Under the pieces are notes generated by a model. That model was given only the letters and a program-made list of their open reading frames with translations. It was not told the origin of the DNA and searched no databases. This document shows, in pieces, positions 8,846 to 17,136 of a stretch of 64,000 nt of DNA (the first letter of the stretch is position 1; each line of letters opens with the position of its first letter). The stretch spans positions 1 through 64,000 of the forward strand of contig CAZJYI010000048.1 of assembly GCA_964550025.1 (NCBI GenBank), given 5' to 3'. The position numbers were made by a program, and so were the translations under genes. This stretch comes from CAZJYI01 sp964550025. GTDB taxonomy: Bacteria; Verrucomicrobiota; Kiritimatiellia; UBA8416; CAYOBW01.

Positions 8846-9316
8846 ATGCAAAGAACTCTGATCCTCCTCTGCGCGCTCATCGCGACCTCCGCGTCCGCAA
8901 GGAACCTGTCCGTCAAACGGAGGATTGCCTACGAAGCGTCGGTAAGGGTCGTAAGCTTCAAGTGCAAGATCAATGATGCGGCCGGAGGCGGCGTACGGCA
9001 TGTCGGCGGACCGGCCAAGGGCGGCAATGAAGGGACCGTCCGAAAGACGCTCAGCTTCCGCATGACGGTTCGAAGTACTGTCGATCGCCCGGTTGCAGTC
9101 CGTGCCATTGTTCGTTTCTACGACAAAGACGGGGTCAAACTTCTGGAAACCAAACACGACCAATACAAGCCGAAGATCGGATCGAGGAAGACCCAGGTTC
9201 TTCAGTGGGAACGGCGGCTGGACGCAAAGACCATGGCGCGTTTGCACCTGGCAGAGATCTACTGCGGGGACCACGCCAACGTGCGGAAAGCCATGAGCAA
9301 GCTCCGCGGGAAATAG
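8846..9316 (+). CDS. Small secreted protein of unknown function
   Basis: 156 residues, ATG at 8846 after a GGGGTGAG ribosome-like site. A signal peptide (LILLCALIATSASA) is followed by a basic beta-rich domain (RMTVRSTVDRPVAVRAIVRF, then YDKDGVKLLE). The pattern resembles a short immunoglobulin-like or FxLYD-type domain, but I do not recognise the family. It stands alone, divergent from the ABC exporter genes. Confidence 0.7.
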   Translation: MQRTLILLCALIATSASARNLSVKRRIAYEASVRVVSFKCKINDAAGGGVRHVGGPAKGGNEGTVRKTLSFRMTVRSTVDRPVAVRAIVRFYDKDGVKLLETKHDQYKPKIGSRKTQVLQWERRLDAKTMARLHLAEIYCGDHANVRKAMSKLRGK

Positions 9317-9510
9317 CCGCACCCGGCCCGATGGCGACGCGCGTCCGGCGATACGATGCCCAGCTTGCCCAATCGTCCACCGTAATCGTCGCCCTTCATC
9401 GTCGACCGTTTCGACGAAGTGAGTCCAGCGCATCCGAGCAAGGGTGGCGATTGTAAAGCTCTTGAGTGCCAAGGTGCGAAGTGGCACCGTGGACCAGAGA
9501 GGTCTGCTGA

Positions 9511-11436
9511 ATGATGTGTCCGATAACGAAAGATGTGGCGGCTCGGTGGGTGGTGATCCTGGCGTTGGGCGGGACGACGGCTCTCGTCCGTGCGGATGAC
9601 TACTATGTTGCGACTGACGGGGACGATGCCGCGAACGGGTCGCTTGCGACGCCCTGGCGGACCATTCAGCAGGGGCTGGACCAGGCCGGACCGGGCGACA
9701 CGGTGTACGTGAGAGGCGGCCTGTACCGCGAACGGGTGGCGTTTGCCCGGTCGGGATCGGCCGGGACCGGATGGATCCGGCTCGCGAACCACCCCGGCGA
9801 ACAACCCGTGATCGACGGTTCGACGCTTGTGCCGGCGGGCGCCGATGCGCTTGTCCGGCTGCACGGGCGCAGCTACGTATCGGTAGAAGGGTTCGAAATA
9901 CGGAGCTTCCGATCGGCCGCCAAGGATGTCGTGCCCATGGGAGTCTACGTTAACGGCGACTGCCGCGACGTAGTGCTGCGCGATCTCCACGTCCACCACA
10001 TCGAATCCACCTATGACAGAGCAGGAGACTACATTCTGGGGGCGAACGCGCATGGGCTGGCCGTCTACGGCGACGGCCTCGGCGGAATAACGAACCTCAC
10101 AATTCGCAATGTGACGATCCACGACTGCACGTTGGGATCCTCCGAGGCCCTCGTGCTCAACGGCAACGTCACCGGCTTCGAGGTGAGCAGTTGCCACGTA
10201 TACGACAACAACAACATCGGCATCGACTTCATCGGCTTCGAAGGGACCTGTCCGGCGGCCGCGCTGGACCAGGCTCGCAACGGCATCTGCACGGACAACC
10301 ACGTTCACGGCATCGCGACGCTGGGCAATCCGGCCTATCGCGCGGGGGGAGGTTACGACCGCAGCGCAGCCGGCATCTACGTGGACGGCGGACGCGACAT
10401 CGTCATCGAGCGCAACCGCGTCCACGACTGCGATTTCGGTCTCGAAGTGGGATGCGAACACGGCGGCAAGACGGCCTCGGGGGTGACGGTACGCAACAAC
10501 CTCTTCTACGCCAACTACACGACGGGAGTGTCGTTCGGAGGATATGACGCCGACCGCGGCACGGTGAGGGACTGCGTCTTCGTCGGCAACACGCTTTACC
10601 ATAACGATACCTCCCGGGGATACAACGGTGAAGTTCACGTCCAGTTTCACGTCGTGAACTGCCGGGTCGTCAACAACCTGGTCGTGGCCTTGAGCGCGAT
10701 GGGTGACGCCGTGTACGTCGGGGGGCCGGGCGAGCCGGGCAGCGAGTCCGTGAACACCGTGTTCGACTACAACTGGTACTGTTCCGATGAGTCGTCCAAC
10801 GCCACCTGGACGTGGGGAACCGATGAGGTGTACGCGTTCGCTGACTGGCGCGCTTTCGGCAACGATGCGAACGGCACCCACGGCGTCGACCCCAAGCTGC
10901 TCAACACCGCCGCCTCGGATTTCCACTTGGCAACCAATTCACCCGCCCGCAACGTCGGTCAGGGCCGAGCAGATGCCGGAGCGTTTGATCTCGATCGCCA
11001 GCCCCGCGTGTTATGCGGTGCTGTCGACATAGGTGCCGACGAGGTGCCGCCGGCCATAACGACAAACGGCACGCCCACTTCGTGGCTGGACGCTCACGGC
11101 CTGATTGAGAGCACGTACGAAGCCGCCGACTGGAGCGACACGGACAACGACGGGATGGTCGCCTGGAAGGAATACCGCGCGGGAACGCTGCCCACGAATG
11201 CAGTGTCCGTGTTCCGGCTTGTCCCGATGACCACGCCGGGCCGCGTCGCGTGGCTGGGCGGAACAAACGGCGTCAACAACCCGTTCCGTATTGACCGCCG
11301 TACCGCCCTCCGCAACGGCACTTGGGAACGCGTCGCTTCCGTCGGGCGTGAAAGCGGCCCGTGGCAGACGAACGTATGGAGCGATCCCAACACCGGTGTC
11401 CGTCCGCACGCCGCCTACCGCGTCGTTGCACCGTAG
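9511..11436 (+). CDS. Secreted right-handed parallel beta-helix protein
   Basis: 641 residues. A signal peptide ends near VRA (about residue 29). YYVATDGDDAANGSLATPW followed by TIQQGLDQAGPGDTVYVRGG is the classic entry of DUF1565/NosD-type beta-helices that bind or cleave polysaccharide. The body (about 60-470) has repeating N/G/V turns such as LTIRNVTIHDCTLGSS and NNLFYANYTTGVSFGG. The last about 115 residues (NGTPTSWLDAHG, SDTDNDGMVAWKEYRAGT, ending in AAYRVV) form a calcium-binding-like hinge and beta module also found at the end of the giant protein at 23531. Enzymatic activity (lyase or epimerase) is possible but no catalytic set was identified. Confidence 0.85.
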   Translation: MMCPITKDVAARWVVILALGGTTALVRADDYYVATDGDDAANGSLATPWRTIQQGLDQAGPGDTVYVRGGLYRERVAFARSGSAGTGWIRLANHPGEQPVIDGSTLVPAGADALVRLHGRSYVSVEGFEIRSFRSAAKDVVPMGVYVNGDCRDVVLRDLHVHHIESTYDRAGDYILGANAHGLAVYGDGLGGITNLTIRNVTIHDCTLGSSEALVLNGNVTGFEVSSCHVYDNNNIGIDFIGFEGTCPAAALDQARNGICTDNHVHGIATLGNPAYRAGGGYDRSAAGIYVDGGRDIVIERNRVHDCDFGLEVGCEHGGKTASGVTVRNNLFYANYTTGVSFGGYDADRGTVRDCVFVGNTLYHNDTSRGYNGEVHVQFHVVNCRVVNNLVVALSAMGDAVYVGGPGEPGSESVNTVFDYNWYCSDESSNATWTWGTDEVYAFADWRAFGNDANGTHGVDPKLLNTAASDFHLATNSPARNVGQGRADAGAFDLDRQPRVLCGAVDIGADEVPPAITTNGTPTSWLDAHGLIESTYEAADWSDTDNDGMVAWKEYRAGTLPTNAVSVFRLVPMTTPGRVAWLGGTNGVNNPFRIDRRTALRNGTWERVASVGRESGPWQTNVWSDPNTGVRPHAAYRVVAP

Positions 11437-11473
11437 ATCCGCACCTGTGACGAGCAGTTGTGAGCAGTTCCTG

Positions 11474-11794
11474 TCAGATGTCCAGGTGAGTCGCTATTGC
11501 TCGGGCAACATGTTCCATATCGGCGGACGAGAGCGTTCCCGATTTGTTGATCAAGCGTTTCTTGCTGACAGTGGTCAGTTGGTCCGCCATCGCCTTTGAT
11601 CGCCTGCCGCGGAACGTCACAAAGGCTTCACTCGGATAGAGCTTGTCGGTCGAGCCGGTCAACGGCACAACTTGCACACGATTCAGGAACTTGTTTGCTG
11701 CGTCGTTGCTGACGATCACCGCCGGGCGCTGCTTGCGTGCCTCCCCACCTACTGAGGGATCGAAGTTGACCCACCAGACTTCAGCTCTCTTCAT
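11474..11794 (-). CDS. MazF/PemK-family mRNA interferase toxin
   Basis: 106 residues. The N-terminus EVWWVNFDPSVGGEARKQRP and the following AVIVSND are the MazF fold start with the conserved Arg-Pro. VVPLTGSTDKLYPSEAFV and the C-terminal VSKKRLINKSGTLS complete the family pattern at normal length. The toxin would cleave mRNA at short sequences when the antitoxin is lost. Its start overlaps the antitoxin stop by 14 bp, so synthesis is coupled. Confidence 0.93.
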   Translation of the reverse strand: MKRAEVWWVNFDPSVGGEARKQRPAVIVSNDAANKFLNRVQVVPLTGSTDKLYPSEAFVTFRGRRSKAMADQLTTVSKKRLINKSGTLSSADMEHVARAIATHLDI

Positions 11795-12011
11795 CGCTCA
11801 CGTCCCCACAGGTCGACTCTGCCCACTCCAACGCCTCGGCCTCCCGGACACAGTCGGCAGCCATGGAACGGTAGCCGTCGTACAAGTCTTGCTTTAGCAC
11901 GTGCGGACGGACGAGCTCCTCCACGAAGTGGCTTATCTTGCGCGGTCCGATGACACGTCGCAGCCCGTCGTAGACCTCCTCGTCAATTGTGAGCGTCAGT
12001 TTCTTCTGCAT
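11781..12011 (-). CDS. Antitoxin partner of MazF-like toxin (ribbon-helix-helix type)
   Basis: 76 residues, ATG at 12011 with AAGGGG about 9 nt upstream. The start KKLTLTIDEEVYDGLRRVIG has the beta-strand then helix pattern of ribbon-helix-helix DNA-binding antitoxins, and the acidic C-terminus (ESTCGDVSDEES) suits toxin wrapping. It is the first gene of the pair. An 8-bp inverted repeat overlaps its promoter, consistent with autoregulation by the toxin-antitoxin complex. Confidence 0.88.
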   Translation of the reverse strand: MQKKLTLTIDEEVYDGLRRVIGPRKISHFVEELVRPHVLKQDLYDGYRSMAADCVREAEALEWAESTCGDVSDEES

Positions 12012-12032
12012 GGCGCACCACCCCTTCGATTC

Positions 12033-12070
12033 CTACACGTATACTACACGTGTAGATCTGCAAATGTCAA
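12033..12070 (-). promoter_or_regulatory. Promoter and inverted-repeat operator of the toxin-antitoxin operon
   Basis: Reading the minus strand, TTGACA (12070-12065, perfect -35) is followed after 18 nt by TAGTAT (12046-12041, 4/6 match to -10). An inverted repeat, CTACACGT at 12033-12040 and ACGTGTAG at 12048-12055, straddles the -10. A repressor bound there would block the promoter, as expected for toxin-antitoxin autoregulation. Confidence 0.75.
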
Positions 12071-12143
12071 GTCGGTGGGTCGTCTCCGCCGGCGCATACC
12101 GACAGTGGCAGGTGGTATCGCAACGTATCCGCCAACACCGCCC

Positions 12144-13790
12144 TTATGGTCCTCTTGCGGATAGGCCCGCCACCTGCTCCCATGCTTCGACCAGTTCGCC
12201 GTCAACCGCGTCCGGCGTTGCGCGTGTCAAGGCGTCGTTGACCGTCCTTGCGCGCAGGGAACGCACTGCGGAGGTTAGTGTTCTCTGCCTGTACGGCACG
12301 GGGCCGGTGACAAATTCGGGAACGTTGATCGTTTCGAGGTGTGAATCGTAGAACGTGGGGTCCGCCTGGGGCAGTATGAACGGCTTGCCCGCCCTGCCTT
12401 CGGCGTCGACGTGGCTCAGATACGGTCGCGTGAAGAGTCCGCCGCGTCGTTTGCTGCTGAACACGATCCAGCGCCCGTTGCTGGACCAGGAGTGCCATGA
12501 TTCGGAGTAGCGGCTGTTGACGTCAAGCCGCCGGTATTCCCCCGAACGCATGTCCATCAGGTAGAGGTCGCTTGTCTCCCGGAAGGCGGGGAAGCAACCG
12601 TAGTCGCACATGCAGAAGAGGAGGAAACGTCCGTTGGGAGAGAAGCGAGGCTGGAGAATGCTCTTGCCTGTTTCCGCCGCGGCAAGCACGGTCTCCGGAG
12701 CGCCCCAGCGGTCGTTTTCGGCGTCGTAGCTGACCCGCCGCAGGTCGTAGCGGACGGTCTCGTATCCCCTGGGTGGAATCCGGTCGCGATCGGACCATGG
12801 GATCGGTGAGCTGCAGAAATAGAGATACTTGCCGTCCGGCGTCCAGGCGGGATAGGTCTCCAGTCGCTCGTTGTCGGCCAGCGCCGGATTGGCCTTCACC
12901 TTTCCGGATTCGAGCTCGCAGTAGAGGATGGCCGCATCCAGATCCACCACCTCGCGCATCTCCATGCCGGCACGGTGGAAGAACTGCCTGACCTTCATCA
13001 CGGCATAGGCCACGATCTCCCCGTCGGGATGCCAGGCGGAATAGCCCCATCTCGCTCCGACCTTCTCGACCCGGCCATCGTGTGCATAGAGGGTTGAGCT
13101 GCCATGGCGCAGACCGCGGATCCCCAGCAACATCCTCTCCGGATCGTTGTTCCTGAAGGTATGGCAGTTCACGCAACCGTCGCCGAACGTCCGTCCATGG
13201 AGAAGGACGGATTCGTCGAATCCCTCGAGCGAGCGCTGGTAGACCCCGACGTTGCGCCACCAGTTGAAATTCGGACGTAGCTGGCGGTAGACGAGGTAGG
13301 GATCGGTCTCCTCCTTCGCGATTCGGTTGCGAATCGTCGGTGCGGCCTGCCATTCCCCTTTGCGTTGCACGGCGATCTCAATCGACAATTCCTTCCCGCG
13401 GTTCGCCATCAGCAGACGACGCCACGGCCGCTTCGGGATCCTGATGCTCGGGGAACGACGCATGAGATGAATGGGCGTCCCCGTCTCCGAGCTGATACGT
13501 ACACAGAAACGTGTCACGTCGGAAAGGGCCTCGGTCGCGTTCTTCCGAACCTGGAAGTTGAGCGGAGCGATGTTGGGGGGAATCACCAACCCTGCGTAGT
13601 CCGGGTAGAGAACCAGGCGAGCGGTGCGCGCTGTTTCCCGCCCAAGGACCTCCTCAACGCGCAGAGCGGCATGTCGACACGACGAGACCGCGCCTACACA
13701 GACGATGCAGACAACGCCCATGGCCGCGGCAACACGGCCCGCAACCCGCCGGCTTCTGGCGAACTCGCGCACTGCAGCGGTCTTGATCAT
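12144..13790 (-). CDS. TolB-like (PD40) propeller protein with one c-type haem motif
   Basis: 548 residues. An N-terminal signal anchor (MGVVCIVCVGAVSS, about residues 24-38) is followed by a domain of about 150 residues. CVNCH at 206-210 is a single covalent haem site. After it come PD40-like blades: GYSAWHPDGEIVAYAV, YPAWTPDGKYLYFCSS, QPRFSPNGRFLLFCM, WHSWSSNGRWIVFSSK. The protein is thus a membrane-tethered periplasmic cytochrome-propeller. Its start overlaps the stop of the DUF6057-like gene by 4 bp (ATGA). It is the last gene of the four-gene sulfatase operon. I recall DUF6057 and haem-propeller genes being adjacent in Bacteroidetes. Electron partner and reaction unknown. Confidence 0.85.
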   Translation of the reverse strand: MIKTAAVREFARSRRVAGRVAAAMGVVCIVCVGAVSSCRHAALRVEEVLGRETARTARLVLYPDYAGLVIPPNIAPLNFQVRKNATEALSDVTRFCVRISSETGTPIHLMRRSPSIRIPKRPWRRLLMANRGKELSIEIAVQRKGEWQAAPTIRNRIAKEETDPYLVYRQLRPNFNWWRNVGVYQRSLEGFDESVLLHGRTFGDGCVNCHTFRNNDPERMLLGIRGLRHGSSTLYAHDGRVEKVGARWGYSAWHPDGEIVAYAVMKVRQFFHRAGMEMREVVDLDAAILYCELESGKVKANPALADNERLETYPAWTPDGKYLYFCSSPIPWSDRDRIPPRGYETVRYDLRRVSYDAENDRWGAPETVLAAAETGKSILQPRFSPNGRFLLFCMCDYGCFPAFRETSDLYLMDMRSGEYRRLDVNSRYSESWHSWSSNGRWIVFSSKRRGGLFTRPYLSHVDAEGRAGKPFILPQADPTFYDSHLETINVPEFVTGPVPYRQRTLTSAVRSLRARTVNDALTRATPDAVDGELVEAWEQVAGLSARGP

Positions 13791-15703
13791 CCACCGACCC
13801 CCGACTCGAAGAAGTGAAAATAGAAGAAGAAGCTGCGGCCGAAACCGGGCGCCAGGAGGGTGCGCAACGTCTTTGTGTCGCGCCCGCAGCGGCTGGCGAT
13901 CCGGTAGTAGCGCTGAAACCGCCGCATCGTCTCCGGCCTGATCCGCAATCCGTGCAGGTCAACACGTGTTCGCGACGTTAGCTGGTAAAGCAGAACGGCC
14001 TCCTCGTACAGTGTGGGGATCTCGGTGTAACCGCAATCAGCGAGCCGCCCGACATTCGCGGCAACTTTGTCGATCTGGCGAGTCAACAGGTAGAAGGCCA
14101 TCAGGTACTCCACGGCCATGCGGTTTTCGCGATTGCTCCCGACGAGGCCAAGCAGAAACGCCTCCTCCCCCATGCCCGGGAACAGGGAGTCCGTCTCCGT
14201 CATCATCAGGTCTCTCAATCGCACGACGTCGCCGCATGTCTCCAGGCCGGGGTCACGCTCAAGCCGCGCGAGCATGTCCTTTCCGTAGTCGCCCAGCAGC
14301 GGGTCCTTTGCCAGGGCGCTCAGAAACACCCGTGCCGTGTCCATCTGCCCTTTCGCTGCATTGACCAACGCGAGTGTCTTGAGCGCCGTGGGTGAAGGCC
14401 CCTTGTTCTCCATCACCTCGAACGCCATCTTCTCGGCAAAGGCGAGGTCTCCCATGGCCAATGCGTACTCCCTCACACGTGACCACTTCCACGCACTATG
14501 GTCGTCCAGCCGGAACAGGAGAAGAGCGTCCATGCGCTGGCGATAGGCAAACATGTCGTAGCCGAGGCGGCCCTTGTGGTACAGGGCCTTGTTGAGCTCG
14601 TGGTTGCAGTAGCACCCAAAGCGCTCCGGCGGCGTCGCCTGCACGAGCTCGAGCATCCTGTCCCACATGCCGTAGCGCGAGAAGAAGAGCATCTGGTGCG
14701 CACTCTTCACATGGCCGTCAAAGGACAGGAAAGCACCCGCGGCGATCATGGCTACGACGGTGATTGCCCGCGCGGGCCGACGAAAGGCCGGCGTCCGGGC
14801 AAGGCGCAGGAACGAAATGCCGTTCGGGATGCGCGTACCAACCGCGGAGAGGACAGCAACCAGGGGCACGGAAACATGCGCGGCCTTGAGGATACCCGTC
14901 TCGACGACCCGGGGGTTCGGCGCGAACGGAAGGGCAAGCAGGCAACCGTCGGTGACCGTCATGTCATAGACAAAAGTGCCGAGTAGCCACGGCAAGCCGA
15001 TCCCCGCGGTGAGATAGAGGGAAAGGACCCGTACCCCGCGTCCACGACCGCACTCACCGGCAACGACCATGCAGACGAAGACATGGCTTGCCGCACCGAC
15101 GGCATGGTACAGCCCGACCAGTAGAACCGCGAACAACACGGCTCGTCGCCAGCACCGAACGGTGTCGAGCGCCGCATAGAGGCCGGCGCACCAGACGGCC
15201 ACGGACAGCGCCAGGCAGTCTGCCAGGGGCCATTGGTAGCGCCCCAAAGCCGCCAGTAGCAGCACGGACGGCACATAGCTCATCACGACGGGACGGCCGC
15301 CGGTCGCACAATGGGACCACGTCAATAGCCCTGCGCGCAACGAGACGAGCCCGAGCGTGAACAGGAGTGTGCCCAGCCACGCGAAGCGCAGCCCGTGGGA
15401 GAGAAACGCCGTTGCATACCCAAGCACGCCGGCCGGTTGGGATATCTTGCCGACGGCAAAGGCCCAATCTGCCGAGAAGACGGGATAGTCAGAGATGACG
15501 CCAAACCCCTCATAGATGAGGCGCGGCTCGATGACCAGGAAGACGTACAGGTACACACCCGCCCACAGGAACAACGCTGCCGAGAAGGCCGCGACGGCTG
15601 TGCGGCGTTTCTTGCCTGAACCCGAAGATTCGTCGAGTCTCACACCACCCACCAGTCGTACCTCCCCCACTTCCCGATGGCTTCGTCCGCCGCGGCGAGT
15701 CAT
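13787..15703 (-). CDS. DUF6057-like polytopic membrane protein with C-terminal helical repeats
   Basis: 638 residues from ATG 15701-15703, chosen because it overlaps the sulfatase stop by 4 bp; the frame is open further upstream but that would lie inside the sulfatase gene. The N-terminal half has roughly eight to ten transmembrane segments (e.g. AVAAFSAALFLWAGVYLYVF, FAWLGTLLFTLGLVSLRAGL, GIGLPWLLGTFVYDM). The C-terminal half (about 350-630) is soluble and TPR-like (EYALAMGDLAFAEKMAFEVM, LKTLALVNAAKGQMDTARVF). I match it to the DUF6057 family by memory of architecture. Function unknown. Four-gene coupling implies work with the sulfatase and the haem propeller. Confidence 0.8.
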   Translation of the reverse strand: MTRRGGRSHREVGEVRLVGGVRLDESSGSGKKRRTAVAAFSAALFLWAGVYLYVFLVIEPRLIYEGFGVISDYPVFSADWAFAVGKISQPAGVLGYATAFLSHGLRFAWLGTLLFTLGLVSLRAGLLTWSHCATGGRPVVMSYVPSVLLLAALGRYQWPLADCLALSVAVWCAGLYAALDTVRCWRRAVLFAVLLVGLYHAVGAASHVFVCMVVAGECGRGRGVRVLSLYLTAGIGLPWLLGTFVYDMTVTDGCLLALPFAPNPRVVETGILKAAHVSVPLVAVLSAVGTRIPNGISFLRLARTPAFRRPARAITVVAMIAAGAFLSFDGHVKSAHQMLFFSRYGMWDRMLELVQATPPERFGCYCNHELNKALYHKGRLGYDMFAYRQRMDALLLFRLDDHSAWKWSRVREYALAMGDLAFAEKMAFEVMENKGPSPTALKTLALVNAAKGQMDTARVFLSALAKDPLLGDYGKDMLARLERDPGLETCGDVVRLRDLMMTETDSLFPGMGEEAFLLGLVGSNRENRMAVEYLMAFYLLTRQIDKVAANVGRLADCGYTEIPTLYEEAVLLYQLTSRTRVDLHGLRIRPETMRRFQRYYRIASRCGRDTKTLRTLLAPGFGRSFFFYFHFFESGVGG

Positions 15704-17136
15704 CTGACCGTGCGCCCGGTCGTTGCTGGCGGCGCCGGCAGCTCTTGCTTTGCGATCTGGAAGTACCGGCTGCAGCGAGCGACTACGTCCGGGAATCTGT
15801 CTGCGACATCGTGTTTTTCGGCGATGTCGTTCTCCAGGTCGTACAGCCGATACCTGTCCCTGCCGGCGGGATGCAACTTCCACTTGCCGACGCGGACGGC
15901 CCAGATCCAGTAGAAATACTCGTGCTTCTTCTGCTCCCCGCGCTTTCCGAGCAGCTCGGGCAGATAGCTGATGCCGTCGATGTCGCCAGGGGGCTCGACG
16001 CCCGCCAGGTCGCAGGCGGTCGGCAGGAAGTCCCAGAAGGCGCCAGGGTGATGGCTCACCGTGCCCGGCTCGATCCGGCCCGGCCAGCGCGCGATCATGG
16101 GCACGCGGATGCCACCTTCCTGCATGCTCCGCTTGCCGCCGGACAGCGGTCCGTTGCTGTTGAAGAACTTGACGTCCTGGCCACCCTCCGGCGACGGCCC
16201 GTTGTCGCTGCTGAAGAGCACCAAGGTGTTGTCCGTCAGCTTCAGGTCGTCCAGCAGATCGAGGATCATCCCGATGCTGCGGTCCATGCGCGAGACCATG
16301 CCCGCGTATGTCGCGTTGGGATGGCTCTGTCCGCAGTAGCCCTCCTTGTATTGACTACCGTATCCACCGCCGCCGTTGTTTCCCTTGTTGACGAGCTTGG
16401 GCTTCTCGGGCCAGTTCAGCTTCAGGTAGGGTTCCAGCGAGTCCTCCGGTACGGTCAACTCGGCGTGCGGAATGCAGTAGGGCAGATAGAGGAAGAAGGG
16501 ATGGTCCCGGTTCTCCCGGATCCAGCCGAGTGCTTCCTTCGTCAACTCGTCGTGGCTGTAGGTGCCTTCGCCCTTCTTGTACTCGCCGTCTACCCGCAGA
16601 TCGTGGTTTTTCGGAAAGAGGACTTTCTGGTCATTGCGCCACAGAAACTCGGGGTAATAGAAATGGGCGAAGCCCTGGTTGTCGAAGCCGAAGAAGTGGT
16701 CGAAGCCCTTGTTGTTCGGACTGCCGGGATGGCCCGGCCGGCCCACCAATCCCCATTTGCCGATCATGCACGTTCTGTAACCCGCCTCTTTCAGGAGCAT
16801 GGCAACCGTGACGTCGTCCTTCCGCAACCTTCCGCCGTTACCCGTCACCGACGCGTGTCCCATGTGCTTGCCGGTCATCAGGGCGCAGCGCGAGGGCGAA
16901 CAGACCGTGAAGCCGGCATAGTGGCAGGTGAAGCGCATGCCCTCGGCGGCCATACGATCCAATCGGGGCGTCCTGATCTTCTCCTGGCCATAGCAACCCA
17001 GATCGCCGTAGCCAAGGTCGTCAGCCAGGATGAACACGATATTCGGCCGGGCGGCCGTTTCCGCCACGGCGGCATCCGCCCGGGCCGCCATGGCCGCCGG
17101 CACCAGCAGACAGAGCGCGAGCACGCGTTTCATCAT
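15700..17136 (-). CDS. Secreted arylsulfatase-type sulfatase (Cys-type)
   Basis: 478 residues. ATGATG at 17131-17136 overlaps the upstream stop (ATGA) with AAGGAGG just before it. A signal peptide (cleaved near ADA) is followed by PNIVFILADDLGYGDLGCYG with the metal-binding Asp pair. CSPSRCALMTG has the nucleophile Cys79, which must be oxidised to formylglycine. GKWGL, PFFLYLPYCIPHAEL and LFSSDNGPSPEGG supply the usual metal and substrate residues. It should hydrolyse sulfate esters, probably of a sulfated polysaccharide; the substrate cannot be read from sequence. Length is normal for family S1. Confidence 0.95.
   Translation of the reverse strand: MMKRVLALCLLVPAAMAARADAAVAETAARPNIVFILADDLGYGDLGCYGQEKIRTPRLDRMAAEGMRFTCHYAGFTVCSPSRCALMTGKHMGHASVTGNGGRLRKDDVTVAMLLKEAGYRTCMIGKWGLVGRPGHPGSPNNKGFDHFFGFDNQGFAHFYYPEFLWRNDQKVLFPKNHDLRVDGEYKKGEGTYSHDELTKEALGWIRENRDHPFFLYLPYCIPHAELTVPEDSLEPYLKLNWPEKPKLVNKGNNGGGGYGSQYKEGYCGQSHPNATYAGMVSRMDRSIGMILDLLDDLKLTDNTLVLFSSDNGPSPEGGQDVKFFNSNGPLSGGKRSMQEGGIRVPMIARWPGRIEPGTVSHHPGAFWDFLPTACDLAGVEPPGDIDGISYLPELLGKRGEQKKHEYFYWIWAVRVGKWKLHPAGRDRYRLYDLENDIAEKHDVADRFPDVVARCSRYFQIAKQELPAPPATTGRTVR

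Noticed and set aside
8741..9487. N-terminal extension of the ABC ATPase frame
   Set aside because: It runs opposite the secreted-protein gene at 8846 and adds no domain; the ATPase fold begins right after the 8740 start.
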